A stretch of DNA of 64,000 nucleotides from Gottschalkia acidurici 9a (GTDB taxonomy: Bacteria; Bacillota; Clostridia; Tissierellales; Gottschalkiaceae): assembly GCF_000299355.1 (NCBI RefSeq), contig NC_018664.1, positions 1,844,380-1,908,379 on the forward strand, in the 5' to 3' direction. The position numbers and the translations under genes are program-made. This document shows, piece after piece, positions 52,453-62,227 of the stretch (position 1 is the stretch's first letter; every line of letters begins with the position of its first letter). The notes below the pieces were generated by a model. That model was not told where the DNA came from. It ran no database searches and was given only the letters and a program-made list of their open reading frames with translations.

Positions 52453-54225
52453 TTAGCTATTTGCAAATTGGCTGTTATATAGCTTTTCATAAAATCCTTT
52501 TTTTGCAATTAATTCATCATGATTTCCATGTTCTATTATACTTCCCTTATCCATAACTAAGATTATATCTGCATCTCTAATTGTTGAAAGTCTATGCGCA
52601 ATAATAAAGCTTGTTCTTCCTTTCATTATACTATTCATTGCTTTTTGTATCAAAAGCTCTAAACGAGTATCTACTGAACTAGTTGCTTCATCTAAGATCA
52701 AAATTTTAGGGTCAGATATAACTGCACGAGCTATTGTTAACAGTTGTTTTTGTCCTAATGATATATTTGAAGTGTCCTCATTTAATTCCATATTATATCC
52801 ATTTGGAAGTGTTCTTATAAAATGATCTACATTTGCTATTTTAGCTGCATTTACTACTTCATCTTCTGTAGCATCTAATTTACCAAACTTAATATTCTCC
52901 TTAATACTTGCGCTATAAAGCCATGCATCTTGTAGTACCATTCCAAAAATTGATCTTACATCTGAACGCTTCATATTTTTAGTATCTATACCATCGATCT
53001 TAATAGTTCCACTATCCACATCATAAAATCTCATTAATAAGTTAATTAATGTACTTTTTCCTGCACCAGTAGGGCCTACGATAGCAACTTTTTCTCCTTT
53101 TTTTACGCTAAAACTTAAATTTTTAATTAAAGTCTTATCTTTGCTATATCCAAAACATACATTTTCAAATGTAACATAGCCTTCTACCTTGTTCGGTAAT
53201 TCTAAAGTATTTATTTCTTCTGGTTCTTCTTCTTCATCTAAAATACTAAATATTCTCATTGTAGCCGCACTTGCTGTTTGTAGTATATTAGATAGTTGTG
53301 TTATTTGAGAAATAGGCTGATTTACTTGCCATATATATTGAATAAATGCTTGCATATTTCCCACAGTCAATACACCTATTATAGCATAATAACCACCAAG
53401 AACCGCCATACTTATATATGCAAAATAAGAGATAGCTCCAACTAAAGGCATCATTAATCCTGATACAAATGAAGCTTTAAATCCATTTTGTGTTAGGCGA
53501 TTATTTATAGCTTCAAATTCTTTTATTGTATCCTCTTCTTTTCCATATAACTTTATAACGTTAAAACCATTGTAAGCTTCCCCAATATATCCATTAAGAT
53601 CTCCTAGTGCATTTTGTTGATTCATAAAATATTTTTGTGATTTTTTAACAATTGTCTTAGATACAATAATGGATAATGGTATGATAAGCATTGTAATTAA
53701 TGCCATCGGAATAGATATATATATCATCATTCCCACTGCAAATATAATACCAAGTATTGCTGTAACCACTTGAATAACACTTTGCTGAAGTGCATTAACA
53801 ATAGCATCTATATCATTAGTAACAATACTTAAAATATTTCCTTGTTTTTTGCTATCAAAATAAGATATTGGCAATCTATTTATCTTGTTAGTTATATCTC
53901 TACGTAAATCCTTCATTGAATTTTGTACAACATTCGTCATAAATGCAATAGATAGGTATTGACTTATCTGAGTTATAATACCTATACCTAAAAAGGCACC
54001 TATAATTCCTCCAATATATTTATAGTTAATTGTAGCTCCTTCGACTCCTTTTACAATATCAGCTACATTACTAGACATCTCTGTAATTCCAAGTCCAATT
54101 ATAAGTGGAATAACTCCATTAGCTATAGAGGCAATTAAGGTCATTAGTAAAGCTATGATAAAGTGTATTTTATAAGGTTTAATATAAATATACAATCGCT
54201 TTAAGTTTTTAATATTATTCTTCAT
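52453..54225 (-). CDS. Heterodimeric ABC exporter, subunit with catalytic Walker B glutamate (BmrD-like)
   Basis: A 590-residue half-transporter: six helices (about residues 1-330), then an ATPase. Walker A is GPTGAGKSTLINL, Walker B is ILILDEATSSVD (catalytic Glu present), and the H-loop is IAHRLSTIRDA. The ABC signature is altered to ISLGQKQ instead of LSGGQ. The upstream subunit has the complementary pattern, so the pair forms one consensus and one degenerate ATP site, as in BmrCD and TM287/288. Such pairs export drugs or lipids. The start overlaps the upstream gene by 11 bases. Confidence 0.94.
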   Translation of the reverse strand: MKNNIKNLKRLYIYIKPYKIHFIIALLMTLIASIANGVIPLIIGLGITEMSSNVADIVKGVEGATINYKYIGGIIGAFLGIGIITQISQYLSIAFMTNVVQNSMKDLRRDITNKINRLPISYFDSKKQGNILSIVTNDIDAIVNALQQSVIQVVTAILGIIFAVGMMIYISIPMALITMLIIPLSIIVSKTIVKKSQKYFMNQQNALGDLNGYIGEAYNGFNVIKLYGKEEDTIKEFEAINNRLTQNGFKASFVSGLMMPLVGAISYFAYISMAVLGGYYAIIGVLTVGNMQAFIQYIWQVNQPISQITQLSNILQTASAATMRIFSILDEEEEPEEINTLELPNKVEGYVTFENVCFGYSKDKTLIKNLSFSVKKGEKVAIVGPTGAGKSTLINLLMRFYDVDSGTIKIDGIDTKNMKRSDVRSIFGMVLQDAWLYSASIKENIKFGKLDATEDEVVNAAKIANVDHFIRTLPNGYNMELNEDTSNISLGQKQLLTIARAVISDPKILILDEATSSVDTRLELLIQKAMNSIMKGRTSFIIAHRLSTIRDADIILVMDKGSIIEHGNHDELIAKKGFYEKLYNSQFANS

Positions 54226-55957
54226 CCTTCATCAACTCCTCCTTAGAAAGCTGAGAAGAAGCAATATCATAATAAATATCACTTGTTTTCAACAATTCCT
54301 TATGAGTTCCCATAGCTACAACTTCTCCTTTATTTAAAACAACAATCTTATCTGCATTTCTAATTGTTCCAACCCTTTGAGCAACAATCAATACTGTTGA
54401 ATTTTTTGTCTCATCTTTTAAAGCGGTACGTAACTTTAGATCTGTTTGATAATCAAGTGCTGAAAAAGAATCATCAAATATATATATATCTGGTCTCCTT
54501 ATAATAGCTCTAGCTATAGCTAACCTCTGTTTTTGTCCACCTGATAAGTTACTTCCACCCTCAGATAAAAACGTTTCAAATCCATCTGGTTTTTGATTGA
54601 TAAAGTCTTCTGCTTGTGCAATCTTAGCAGCATATCGTAGTTCTTGAATAGTTGCATCATGTTTTCCGTAGCGGAGATTATCCGCAATAGTGCCTGTAAA
54701 AAGTAAAGCTTTTTGTGGTACATATCCTATTTTTTGTCTTAGTACTTCAATATCATAATCCTCAACATCAACTCCATCAACTAGTACTTTACCCTTAGTC
54801 ACATCATAAAAACGAGGAATTAATTGAATAAGAGTTGATTTTCCACTACCTGTGCTACCAATAAAAGCTACGGTTTCCCCAGGTTTTGCAGTAAATGATA
54901 TGTTTTTAATTATAGGTTCTTCAGTTTCTCCTGGGTAAGCGAATGTAACGTTTTGAAACTCAACGACCCCTTTTGTTTCTTTCTTTAATACTTCATTTTC
55001 TTTGTAGTTCATTTCTGACTCAGAGTCTAGAATTTCCTGAACACGATTTGCAGAAACGGCAGCAAGTGGATACATAATAAATACATTTGCAAATAGCATA
55101 GTAGAAAACATAGCATGGAATATATACTCGATAAATGCTACTAAATTACCTACTTTTAAATCACCTGAACCTATTAGCTTGGCGCCAAACCATATTACAA
55201 AGGCAAAAACTATATTGAAAATAAATGAAGATGCTGGTTGTGCAATACCCATTAACTTAAAGAGTTTTTTAGAAATTTTGGCATAGTTGCCATTGACATT
55301 ATTAAAACGATCTTTTTGAAATGACTCATTGTCAAATGCACGGATAACACGTAGTCCCGTTAAATTTTCTTTAATCGTCATATTTATACTATCTAGTCCT
55401 AGCTGTTGACCAGTAGATAAAGGCTCTGCCTTTTTACCAACTAAAATAACTCCTAAAACGATGATTGGGACAACGATGAATAATCCTAATGATAAGAATG
55501 GACTTGTGTTAATAATCATAATAAAACTACTAATAAACATCAATGGGGCTATAATCCCTATTCTTAAAGTGGTTTGTAAAAATGCCATTATTTTATAAAC
55601 GTCATTAATTGTACGAGTATTTAAAGATGCAGCTCCGAATTTCTCATACTCTGAATGAGAGTATCCTTGAATTTTTCTAAAGATATCATTTCTAATATCT
55701 CTCATTATGAATGTTGTCATTTTACTTACAGAGTATGCAAGACCCGCCAGTGCTACAAGACCAATACAGCATATTGCCACCATCCAAATGCCTAGCCTCT
55801 TTATTATTTCAAAGTCTTTTACCGATACTCCCTCGTCTATCATCTTAGCCAATAAAGTAGGAAGTCCAAGCTCTATTAGTGCAAATCCAGAAGCACAAAA
55901 AATACTTAATATAAGGTATATTTTATACCGCTTAATATAGTTCCACATTAATTTCAT
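54215..55957 (-). CDS. Heterodimeric ABC exporter, subunit with degenerate ATP site (BmrC-like)
   Basis: A 580-residue half-transporter with six helices and an ATPase domain. Walker A is GSTGSGKSTLIQ, and the signature is the canonical LSGGQKQRLAIARA. Walker B is IYIFDDSFSALD, in which Asp replaces the catalytic Glu. That is the known mark of the non-hydrolytic site in heterodimeric exporters. It is the first gene of a two-gene operon with a perfect palindrome over its promoter. The substrate is unknown. No regulator gene is next to it, unlike many such pairs that are preceded by marR. Confidence 0.94.
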   Translation of the reverse strand: MKLMWNYIKRYKIYLILSIFCASGFALIELGLPTLLAKMIDEGVSVKDFEIIKRLGIWMVAICCIGLVALAGLAYSVSKMTTFIMRDIRNDIFRKIQGYSHSEYEKFGAASLNTRTINDVYKIMAFLQTTLRIGIIAPLMFISSFIMIINTSPFLSLGLFIVVPIIVLGVILVGKKAEPLSTGQQLGLDSINMTIKENLTGLRVIRAFDNESFQKDRFNNVNGNYAKISKKLFKLMGIAQPASSFIFNIVFAFVIWFGAKLIGSGDLKVGNLVAFIEYIFHAMFSTMLFANVFIMYPLAAVSANRVQEILDSESEMNYKENEVLKKETKGVVEFQNVTFAYPGETEEPIIKNISFTAKPGETVAFIGSTGSGKSTLIQLIPRFYDVTKGKVLVDGVDVEDYDIEVLRQKIGYVPQKALLFTGTIADNLRYGKHDATIQELRYAAKIAQAEDFINQKPDGFETFLSEGGSNLSGGQKQRLAIARAIIRRPDIYIFDDSFSALDYQTDLKLRTALKDETKNSTVLIVAQRVGTIRNADKIVVLNKGEVVAMGTHKELLKTSDIYYDIASSQLSKEELMKDEE

Positions 55958-56024
55958 AAATCATCCTCCGTTTCTTACTACCACAATAACGGTTATCATT
56001 ACTTTGTAAATTGTCTACTTGTTC

Positions 56025-56066
56025 AGTTTAATAGTTTAATTGTCCTATGTCAATTAAACTATTAAA
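56025..56066 (-). promoter_or_regulatory. ABC exporter promoter within a perfect palindrome
   Basis: On the minus strand TTGACA (56048-56053) and TAAACT (56025-56030) are 17 bases apart. A perfect inverted repeat with 16-base arms (56027-56042 and 56051-56066, arm TTTAATAGTTTAATTG) and an 8-base spacer covers the promoter from before the -35 to within the -10. It is a strong operator candidate for a dimeric repressor such as MarR or TetR type. A cruciform or RNA hairpin role is less likely, since transcription starts downstream of it. Confidence 0.7.
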
Positions 56067-56074
56067 GTTAATAA

Positions 56075-56116
56075 AAAAGTAGCTATTGATAATCAAAATT
56101 ATCAATAGCTGACTTT
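56075..56116 (-). terminator. dnaJ operon terminator
   Basis: A 13-bp stem AGCTATTGATAAT/ATTATCAATAGCT (56081-56093 with 56098-56110), extended by AAAAGT/ACTTTT across a one-base bulge, is followed on the minus strand by T-rich sequence. It ends the hrcA-grpE-dnaK-dnaJ transcript. Confidence 0.88.
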
Positions 56117-56118
56117 TT

Positions 56119-57258
56119 CTAGTCATTAAAAGCATCTTTAAATTTATCTATAATTCCTTTTTTACGCTTAGACTTACCGACATCTTCTCCACTTTCTTTT
56201 GCAAACTCTTTCAATAATTCTTTTTGCTTCTCAGTTAATTTAGTTGGCACTTTTACTTTAACTTTTACGTAAAGGTCTCCTTTTCTTCCGCCTCTTAAGC
56301 TTACTATACCTTTACCTTTTAGTCTAAATGTAGTTCCAGTTTGAGTTCCTGGCTCTATAGTATATCTTAATTTTCCTTCTAACGAAGGTACTTCTATATC
56401 TGCACCTAAGCTTGCTTGCGTAAAGCTAATAGGTATTTCACATATTATATCATTACCTTGTCTTTCAAATGTCTTATGAGGTTCTACCTCTATATAAATA
56501 TATAAATCTCCCCTCGGACCACCTTTTTCCCCTGGTTCACCTTCTCCTTTTAGAGATATAACCGACCCAGTATCTACTCCTGCAGGTATTTTAACATTTA
56601 TTGTTTTAGCTTTTCTTTCTTTTCCTACTCCACCACATTTACCACAAGGTGTTTCTATTTTTTCACCCGTTCCTCTACACTCATCACAAGTTGAAGTTCT
56701 AACTATTTGACCAAATGGAGTATTTTGGGCAAATCTGATTTGACCTGAACCGCTACACTTTGAACAAGTTTTCTTATTAGTTCCTGGTTTTGCTCCAGTA
56801 CCACTACATTCCGAACAGTCCTCAGTTCTCTCTATTTTTATTTCTTTCTCTAATCCAAAAGCAGCTTCTTCAAATGTTATTCTTACTCCATACTTTAGAT
56901 CCGCTCCTCTAGTAGGGCCTTGTCGTCTTGAAGATGATCCTCCACCACCAAACATGTCGAATATATCTTCAAATATATCTCCAAATCCGCCTCCGCTAAA
57001 ACCACCGAAGCCTCCTCCAAAGCCACCTTGTCCACTCATTCCTTCATGACCAAATTGATCGTATTGTGCTTTTTTCTGAGAGTCACTTAGTACTTCATAA
57101 GCTTCACTTACTTCTTTAAAGTTTTGCTCTGCTTCTTTATTGTCTGGATTTAAGTCTGGATGATATTTTTTAGCTAATTTTCTATATGCACTTTTAATTT
57201 CTTGTTCGCTTGCGCCTTTAGAGATACCTAAGACTTCATAATAATCTCTTTTACTCAT
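56119..57258 (-). CDS. dnaJ: Chaperone protein DnaJ
   Basis: A 379-residue type I DnaJ. The J domain has the HPD motif in YHPDLNPDN (residues about 5-70). A Gly/Phe-rich linker ([13 protein letters not shown]) follows, then four CxxCxGxG zinc repeats ([32 protein letters not shown]) and the C-terminal peptide-binding domain. It stimulates DnaK ATPase. The ATG at 57258 is chosen over the one at 57270, as it lies eight bases after AGAGGTG and gives the usual [11 protein letters not shown]. Last gene of the heat-shock operon. Confidence 0.97.
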   Translation of the reverse strand: MSKRDYYEVLGISKGASEQEIKSAYRKLAKKYHPDLNPDNKEAEQNFKEVSEAYEVLSDSQKKAQYDQFGHEGMSGQGGFGGGFGGFSGGGFGDIFEDIFDMFGGGGSSSRRQGPTRGADLKYGVRITFEEAAFGLEKEIKIERTEDCSECSGTGAKPGTNKKTCSKCSGSGQIRFAQNTPFGQIVRTSTCDECRGTGEKIETPCGKCGGVGKERKAKTINVKIPAGVDTGSVISLKGEGEPGEKGGPRGDLYIYIEVEPHKTFERQGNDIICEIPISFTQASLGADIEVPSLEGKLRYTIEPGTQTGTTFRLKGKGIVSLRGGRKGDLYVKVKVKVPTKLTEKQKELLKEFAKESGEDVGKSKRKKGIIDKFKDAFND

Positions 57259-57285
57259 ATTTATCATCACCTCTTACATAGGAAA

Positions 57286-57319
57286 AGTCAAAGTCAAATC
57301 TTTAGATTCAACTTTGACT
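57286..57319 (-). other. Hairpin between dnaK and dnaJ
   Basis: A 9-bp perfect outer stem AGTCAAAGT/ACTTTGACT (57286-57294 with 57311-57319) with an inner AATCT/AGATT helix lies in the 70-base gap. TTTTCC follows on the minus strand. It could be a partial terminator or an mRNA-stability element that sets dnaK above dnaJ. Confidence 0.55.
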
Positions 57320-57328
57320 AGAACCTTA

Positions 57329-59176
57329 TTATTTATTGTCTTCGTCATCCACTACTTCATAATCTGCATCTACAACATTATCATCCTTAACTCCACCTTC
57401 ACTAGCACCTTCTGCGCCTTGTTCTTGACCTTGTGCAGCTGCTTGTTCGTATAACTTTTGTGATATAGCATGGAATTCAGTAGTTAATTCATCTGTTTTA
57501 GCTTTTATATCATCTGTATCTGTTCCTTCTAAAGCTTTTTTAAGTGCTTCTACTTTTTCATTTACTTTAGACTTCTCGTCTTCACTTACTTTATCACCTA
57601 AGTCATTTAGTGTCTTTTCAGTTTGATATACTAGTGAGTCTGCATTATTTCTAATTTCTACTGACTCTTTATTTTTCTTATCTTCTTCTGCAAATTGCTC
57701 AGCTTCTCTTACTTTTTTCTCTATTTCTTCATCTGACATATTTGTTGAAGCTGTGATAGTTATTTTTTGCTCTTTTCCAGTTCCTAAATCTTTAGCAGAA
57801 ACATTTACTATACCATTAGCATCTATATCGAATGTAACTTCTATTTGTGGAACTCCTCTTGGTGCCGATGGTATTCCTGTTAATTGGAATCTTCCTAGAG
57901 TAACATTTCCACTTGCCATTTCACGCTCACCTTGTAGTACGTGTATATCAACTGCTGTTTGATTATCCGCCGCTGTTGAGAATACTTGGCTTTTTTTAGT
58001 TGGTATTGTAGTATTTCTTTCTATTAGTTTAGTAGATACTCCCCCTAGTGTTTCTATACCTAAAGATAATGGAGTAACGTCTAATAGTAATACATCTTTA
58101 ACTTCTCCACTTAAAACTCCAGCTTGAATAGCAGCACCTAATGCAACTACCTCATCTGGATTAACTCCTCTGTGTGGGTCTTTACCAGTTAACTTTTTAA
58201 CTTCATTTTGAACTGCAGGTATTCTAGTTGAACCTCCTACTAATATCACTTTATCTATATCCGATGGACTTAATCCTGAGTCACTTAGTGCTTTTCTAAC
58301 TGGTGTTAAAGTTCTTTCAACTAAGTCACTAGTTAATTCATCGAATTTAGCTCTTGATATATCTATGTTTAAATGTTTTGGTCCTTCCTGAGTAGCTGTA
58401 ATGAATGGTAAGTTTACATTTGTACTAGCTACACTTGAAAGTTCTTTTTTAGCTTTTTCTGCTGCTTCTTTTAATCTTTGAAGTGACATATTGTCATTTC
58501 TTAAGTCTACTCCATTTTCTTTCTTAAACTCTTCTGCTAAGTAATCTACAACAGCTTGGTCAAAGTCGTCTCCACCAAGATTGTTATCTCCATTTGTAGC
58601 TATAACTTCAAATACTCCATCTCCAAGTTCTAGGATAGATACGTCAAATGTACCTCCTCCTAAGTCAAACACCATTATTTTATGATTGTGATCTTCATCT
58701 TTATCTAATCCATAAGCTAATGCTGCCGCTGTTGGTTCATTTATTATTCTTTTTACATCAAGTCCTGCTATTCTTCCAGCATCTTTAGTTGCTTGTCTTT
58801 GACTGTCTGAGAAATATGCTGGTACTGTAATAACTGCTTCTGTTATAGTCTCTCCTAAGTAAGCCTCTGCATCAGCTTTAAGTTTTTGTAGTGTCATTGC
58901 TGATATCTCTTGAGGTGTATAATCTTTTCCATCTATATTTGTTTTATGGTCTGAACCCATGTATCTTTTTATAGAAGCTATTGTTCTGTCTGGGTTTGTT
59001 ACTGCTTGTCTTTTTGCTGTTTCTCCTACTAATCTTTCACCATCTTTTGTAAATGCAACTACAGACGGTGTAGTTCTATTTCCTTCACTGTTTGCTATAA
59101 TTACAGGCTCTCCACCCTCCATAACTGCAACACAAGAGTTTGTAGTTCCTAAGTCAATTCCAATAATTTTACTCAT
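57329..59176 (-). CDS. dnaK: Chaperone protein DnaK (Hsp70)
   Basis: A 615-residue Hsp70. The ATPase domain has [54 protein letters not shown] and [14 protein letters not shown]. The linker [15 protein letters not shown] leads to the substrate-binding domain and a helical lid ending in a Gly/acidic tail. The deletion near residue 80 relative to Gram-negative DnaK is typical of Firmicutes. It works with DnaJ and GrpE in the same operon, under CIRCE/HrcA. Confidence 0.99.
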   Translation of the reverse strand: MSKIIGIDLGTTNSCVAVMEGGEPVIIANSEGNRTTPSVVAFTKDGERLVGETAKRQAVTNPDRTIASIKRYMGSDHKTNIDGKDYTPQEISAMTLQKLKADAEAYLGETITEAVITVPAYFSDSQRQATKDAGRIAGLDVKRIINEPTAAALAYGLDKDEDHNHKIMVFDLGGGTFDVSILELGDGVFEVIATNGDNNLGGDDFDQAVVDYLAEEFKKENGVDLRNDNMSLQRLKEAAEKAKKELSSVASTNVNLPFITATQEGPKHLNIDISRAKFDELTSDLVERTLTPVRKALSDSGLSPSDIDKVILVGGSTRIPAVQNEVKKLTGKDPHRGVNPDEVVALGAAIQAGVLSGEVKDVLLLDVTPLSLGIETLGGVSTKLIERNTTIPTKKSQVFSTAADNQTAVDIHVLQGEREMASGNVTLGRFQLTGIPSAPRGVPQIEVTFDIDANGIVNVSAKDLGTGKEQKITITASTNMSDEEIEKKVREAEQFAEEDKKNKESVEIRNNADSLVYQTEKTLNDLGDKVSEDEKSKVNEKVEALKKALEGTDTDDIKAKTDELTTEFHAISQKLYEQAAAQGQEQGAEGASEGGVKDDNVVDADYEVVDDEDNK

Positions 59177-59203
59177 TTAATATTCCTCCTTCATCAAATG
59201 TCT

Positions 59204-59758
59204 TTATTTAGATACTATTACCATACTTGGTCTAATAACTTTATCTTTAAGTTTGTATCCTTTACTTAATATCTGAATTACAGTATCCTCATCATGCTCA
59301 TTACTTTCTTGTTGTGATACTGCATAGTGGTAGTTATGATCAAACTTTTGATTTAATGATTCAATTTCTTCTAATCCATTGTTACTTAGTATTTCTAAAA
59401 GCTGCTTATGAACCATTTCTACACCTTCATAAAAAGCTTTTGAATTTTCTTCATACTCTACTTCTAGTGCTCTATCAAAATTATCTAATGCATTTAATAA
59501 TTCTGTTACAAGCCCTTCAACAGCATAAGATACTATAGCTTCTTTTTCTTTCTCAACTCTCTTTTTATAGTTGTTGAAGTCAGCTTGTAATCTTAGTAAT
59601 CTATTGTTTAACTCTTCTATTTCTTTCTTACTTGATTCATCTTCTACGTTATCTTTAGAGTTATTTATATCTTCTTTTGCTTCCTCTACTGTAGCTTCTA
59701 TATTATCGTTAGCTTCTTCCTTAACCTCGTCTTTGTTTTCTAGATCTTCATTTTGCAA
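59204..59758 (-). CDS. grpE: Nucleotide exchange factor GrpE
   Basis: A GrpE of about 184 residues: an acidic, disordered N-terminus (EVKEEANDNIEATVEEAKED), a long coiled coil (EIEELNNRLLRLQADFNNYKKRVEKEKE), and a beta domain ending in GYKLKDKVIRPSMVIVSK. It releases ADP from DnaK. No ATG is available: GTG at 59767 sits on the ribosome-binding site AAGAGGTG, so TTG at 59758 is preferred. It overlaps the hrcA end region directly. Confidence 0.93.
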   Translation of the reverse strand: MQNEDLENKDEVKEEANDNIEATVEEAKEDINNSKDNVEDESSKKEIEELNNRLLRLQADFNNYKKRVEKEKEAIVSYAVEGLVTELLNALDNFDRALEVEYEENSKAFYEGVEMVHKQLLEILSNNGLEEIESLNQKFDHNYHYAVSQQESNEHDEDTVIQILSKGYKLKDKVIRPSMVIVSK

Positions 59759-59759
59759 T

Positions 59760-60799
59760 TTATTCACCTCTTAAAAAGTATTTATCAATTAAATCATTTA
59801 AGTCTAATGATATTGATTTAACTGCGTTTATTACCTTCTCATAATCCATTCTTGTAGGTCCTATAACACCTATTTTCCCTATTGTTTTACCATTTACACT
59901 ATATGTGGTAGTTATGACGCTACAACTTTTTATTTCTTCATAGTCATTTTCAGAACCTATAGTAATACCTATATCGCTTGATTTTCTATTTAGTAGCATT
60001 TCTAATACTATATCTTTATTTTCTACAAAGGATATAAATTGTTTAGCCTTAGATAAATCATGATACTCTGGAAAGTTAAATATATTTGTTACTCCATCTA
60101 AATACACACTAGGTTCTTCAGTATTTTGCAAGGAATTAATTACTATCGGCATTATGCTTATAATTGGTGAACTTATGTCGTATATTTCTTTCACTAACTT
60201 CTTTTCAAAGTCTTTACCAATTTCATCTATTGTATACCCCTTAAGCTCATTGTTTAAAAAATTAGTTATCTTATTTAATTTATCATAAGGTATCTCTTCA
60301 TCCAACTCTAGCATCTTGTTTTTAACGATCCCAGAAGTGGTTACTAGCACTATCATTATTCTTGACTCATCTATAGGTACTATTTGAATACGCTTAATTG
60401 AACTTCTACTTATTTGTGGAGATATTGCTACTGCAGTGTAATTTGTAATTTTAGAAAGTAACTTTGAAACTTTTTTTATTACATGGTCTATTTGTCTTTT
60501 TTCTTCCACTAAATCATCTTTTTCTGTTTTAGAAAGTAATGGTTGTATTTCTAACATCGGCATGATTTTATAACATATAGCCTATACCCTTTATCTGATG
60601 GTATTCTCCCCGCTGAAGTATGAGGTTGAACTAAATAACCTAATTCCTCTAAGTCTGACATTTCATTTCTTATAGTGGCAGAACTTACCCCTAGGTCAAA
60701 TTTTTTAGATATAGTTCTAGAGCCAATTGGCTCGGCACTAGTTATATAACTCTGTATAATAGCGTGTAAGACCTGTAATTTTCTATCGTCAAGCGTCAT
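59760..60799 (-). pseudogene. hrcA: Heat-inducible transcription repressor HrcA, split by a one-base frameshift
   Basis: HrcA represses the operon by binding CIRCE. Two frames are seen. 60551-60799 gives the winged-helix N-terminus ([56 protein letters not shown]) and then runs off to IKSCRC and a stop. 59760-60563 continues as [18 protein letters not shown] through the GAF-like domain to IGVIGPTRMDYEKV. Inserting one C on the plus strand near 60571 joins them as [16 protein letters not shown], giving about 346 residues, the normal length. As written, a repressor that dimerises and responds to GroEL cannot be made. A sequencing error is possible. Confidence 0.88.
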
Positions 60800-60857
60800 A
60801 CTACTATCACATCCTATAAGTTAGAATTAAATTCTACTTTAATAATTTTTCATCTTA

Positions 60858-60884
60858 TTAGCACTCTTGTTTATGGAGTGCTAA
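60858..60884 (-). promoter_or_regulatory. CIRCE operator
   Basis: A perfect match to the CIRCE inverted repeat: TTAGCACTC, nine bases, GAGTGCTAA. It lies about 60 bases before the hrcA start and just downstream of the promoter. Confidence 0.98.
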
Positions 60885-60897
60885 TACTTATGTTTTT

Positions 60898-60926
60898 AAC
60901 ATATCACTGTTATTGTAATTTGTCAA
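60898..60926 (-). promoter_or_regulatory. Promoter of the hrcA-grpE-dnaK-dnaJ operon
   Basis: On the minus strand TTGACA (60921-60926) is followed after 17 bases by TATGTT (60898-60903), a vegetative sigma-A promoter. The start site would fall just before the CIRCE element. Confidence 0.8.
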
Positions 60927-60951
60927 TATATTTTTTTGAAAATCAATAATC

Positions 60952-62100
60952 TTAATCTGGTAATAATTCCATAAAAACTAAGTTGCATAAATCTAGTCCT
61001 CTTTTAGTTAACCTTATTACTTTATCGTCCTGGCATATAAGGCCTTGATTTATGAATTTATCCAGATTTTCTTTAAATACTTCCTCTATACCTTTATTAT
61101 ATTTTAGCTTAAATTCTTGTTTATCTATTCCTTTAGTAAGTCTAAGCCCTAAAATAATATATTCAGCAATTTCCATATCTATATCAATAAACTCTTTTTC
61201 ATCCTTAATTATAGGTAACTTTTTTTCATCTATAAGGCTAAAGTAATCACTAAACGACTCTACATTTCCATATCTATATGAACCTATATTAGAATGTGCA
61301 GATAGTCCTAGGCCTATATATGGTTTAAGCTTCCAGTAAATTAAATTATGCTTACATTCATAGTCCTTTTTTGAAAAGTTTGATATTTCATATTGTTTAT
61401 AACCTCTATCCTCTAAAAAACGTATAGATCTATGATACATTTCTCTTTCTATGTCTTCATCAGGTAAAGTTATTTCTCCGCTTTCATACATATTGTAGAA
61501 TGGGGTTCCTTCCTCAACCTTTAGGCTATATAATGATATATGTTCTATATCTAGTTCTACCACTTTCTCTAAAGTATCTAAAACATCTGTAACGCTTTGA
61601 TTCGGTAAATTAAACATTATATCTACATTAATATTTTTAAATCCATTTTTTCTTATTAGATTATACGTATCATAAAAATCTTGTACACTATGAATCCTAC
61701 CTATATTTTTAAGTAAGTTATCATTTAAAGTTTGAAGCCCTAAACTTATTCTATTTACGCCTGCATCTCTGTAAGCACTTAACTTTGCTTCATTTAAAGT
61801 TTTAGGGTTTGCTTCTATAGTTATCTCTTCTAAATACTGTGTGTTCATTTTTTTATAGATATATTCTATTATTTCACATATATATTTTTGGTCTATTAAA
61901 GAAGGTGTTCCTCCTCCAAAGAATATTGTTTTTAATTTATATTCTTTTATAGAGTTTTCGTATAAATCTATTTCTTTTTTTAAATACTCTATATATTTTT
62001 CAATGTAACTATATTGATCTATATGTGAATTGAAATCACAATAGTAGCACTTACTATAACAAAAAGGTATGTGTATATATATCCCTAATTCTCTCTTCAT
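60952..62100 (-). CDS. hemW: Radical SAM heme chaperone HemW (oxygen-independent coproporphyrinogen oxidase-like)
   Basis: A 382-residue radical-SAM protein. The cluster motif is CYSKCYYCDF (CxxxCxxC, residues about 14-21), with FFGGGTPSL and the C-terminal HemN domain (KPYIGLGLSAHSNIGSYR). The residue after the third cysteine and the short N-terminus place it in the HemW group, which inserts heme into proteins, rather than the true HemN oxidase. It lies between lepA and hrcA, the normal order. Confidence 0.93.
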   Translation of the reverse strand: MKRELGIYIHIPFCYSKCYYCDFNSHIDQYSYIEKYIEYLKKEIDLYENSIKEYKLKTIFFGGGTPSLIDQKYICEIIEYIYKKMNTQYLEEITIEANPKTLNEAKLSAYRDAGVNRISLGLQTLNDNLLKNIGRIHSVQDFYDTYNLIRKNGFKNINVDIMFNLPNQSVTDVLDTLEKVVELDIEHISLYSLKVEEGTPFYNMYESGEITLPDEDIEREMYHRSIRFLEDRGYKQYEISNFSKKDYECKHNLIYWKLKPYIGLGLSAHSNIGSYRYGNVESFSDYFSLIDEKKLPIIKDEKEFIDIDMEIAEYIILGLRLTKGIDKQEFKLKYNKGIEEVFKENLDKFINQGLICQDDKVIRLTKRGLDLCNLVFMELLPD

Positions 62101-62127
62101 ATTTTCTCCTTTTAGTAAACTAAGTTA

Positions 62128-62164
62128 AAAGTCGCTATCAATGTTACTTCTCGACAGCGACTTT
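62128..62164 (-). terminator. Hairpin downstream of lepA
   Basis: A 9-bp perfect stem AAAGTCGCT/AGCGACTTT (62128-62136 with 62156-62164) with a 19-base loop lies 64 bases after the lepA stop, just before hemW. The T-run is short, so read-through into hemW is likely. Confidence 0.6.
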
Positions 62165-62227
62165 CATAGAAAAAATTTTATCTTATAATCTACATTTATA
62201 TAATTCTACAACAAAGATAACAAAACC

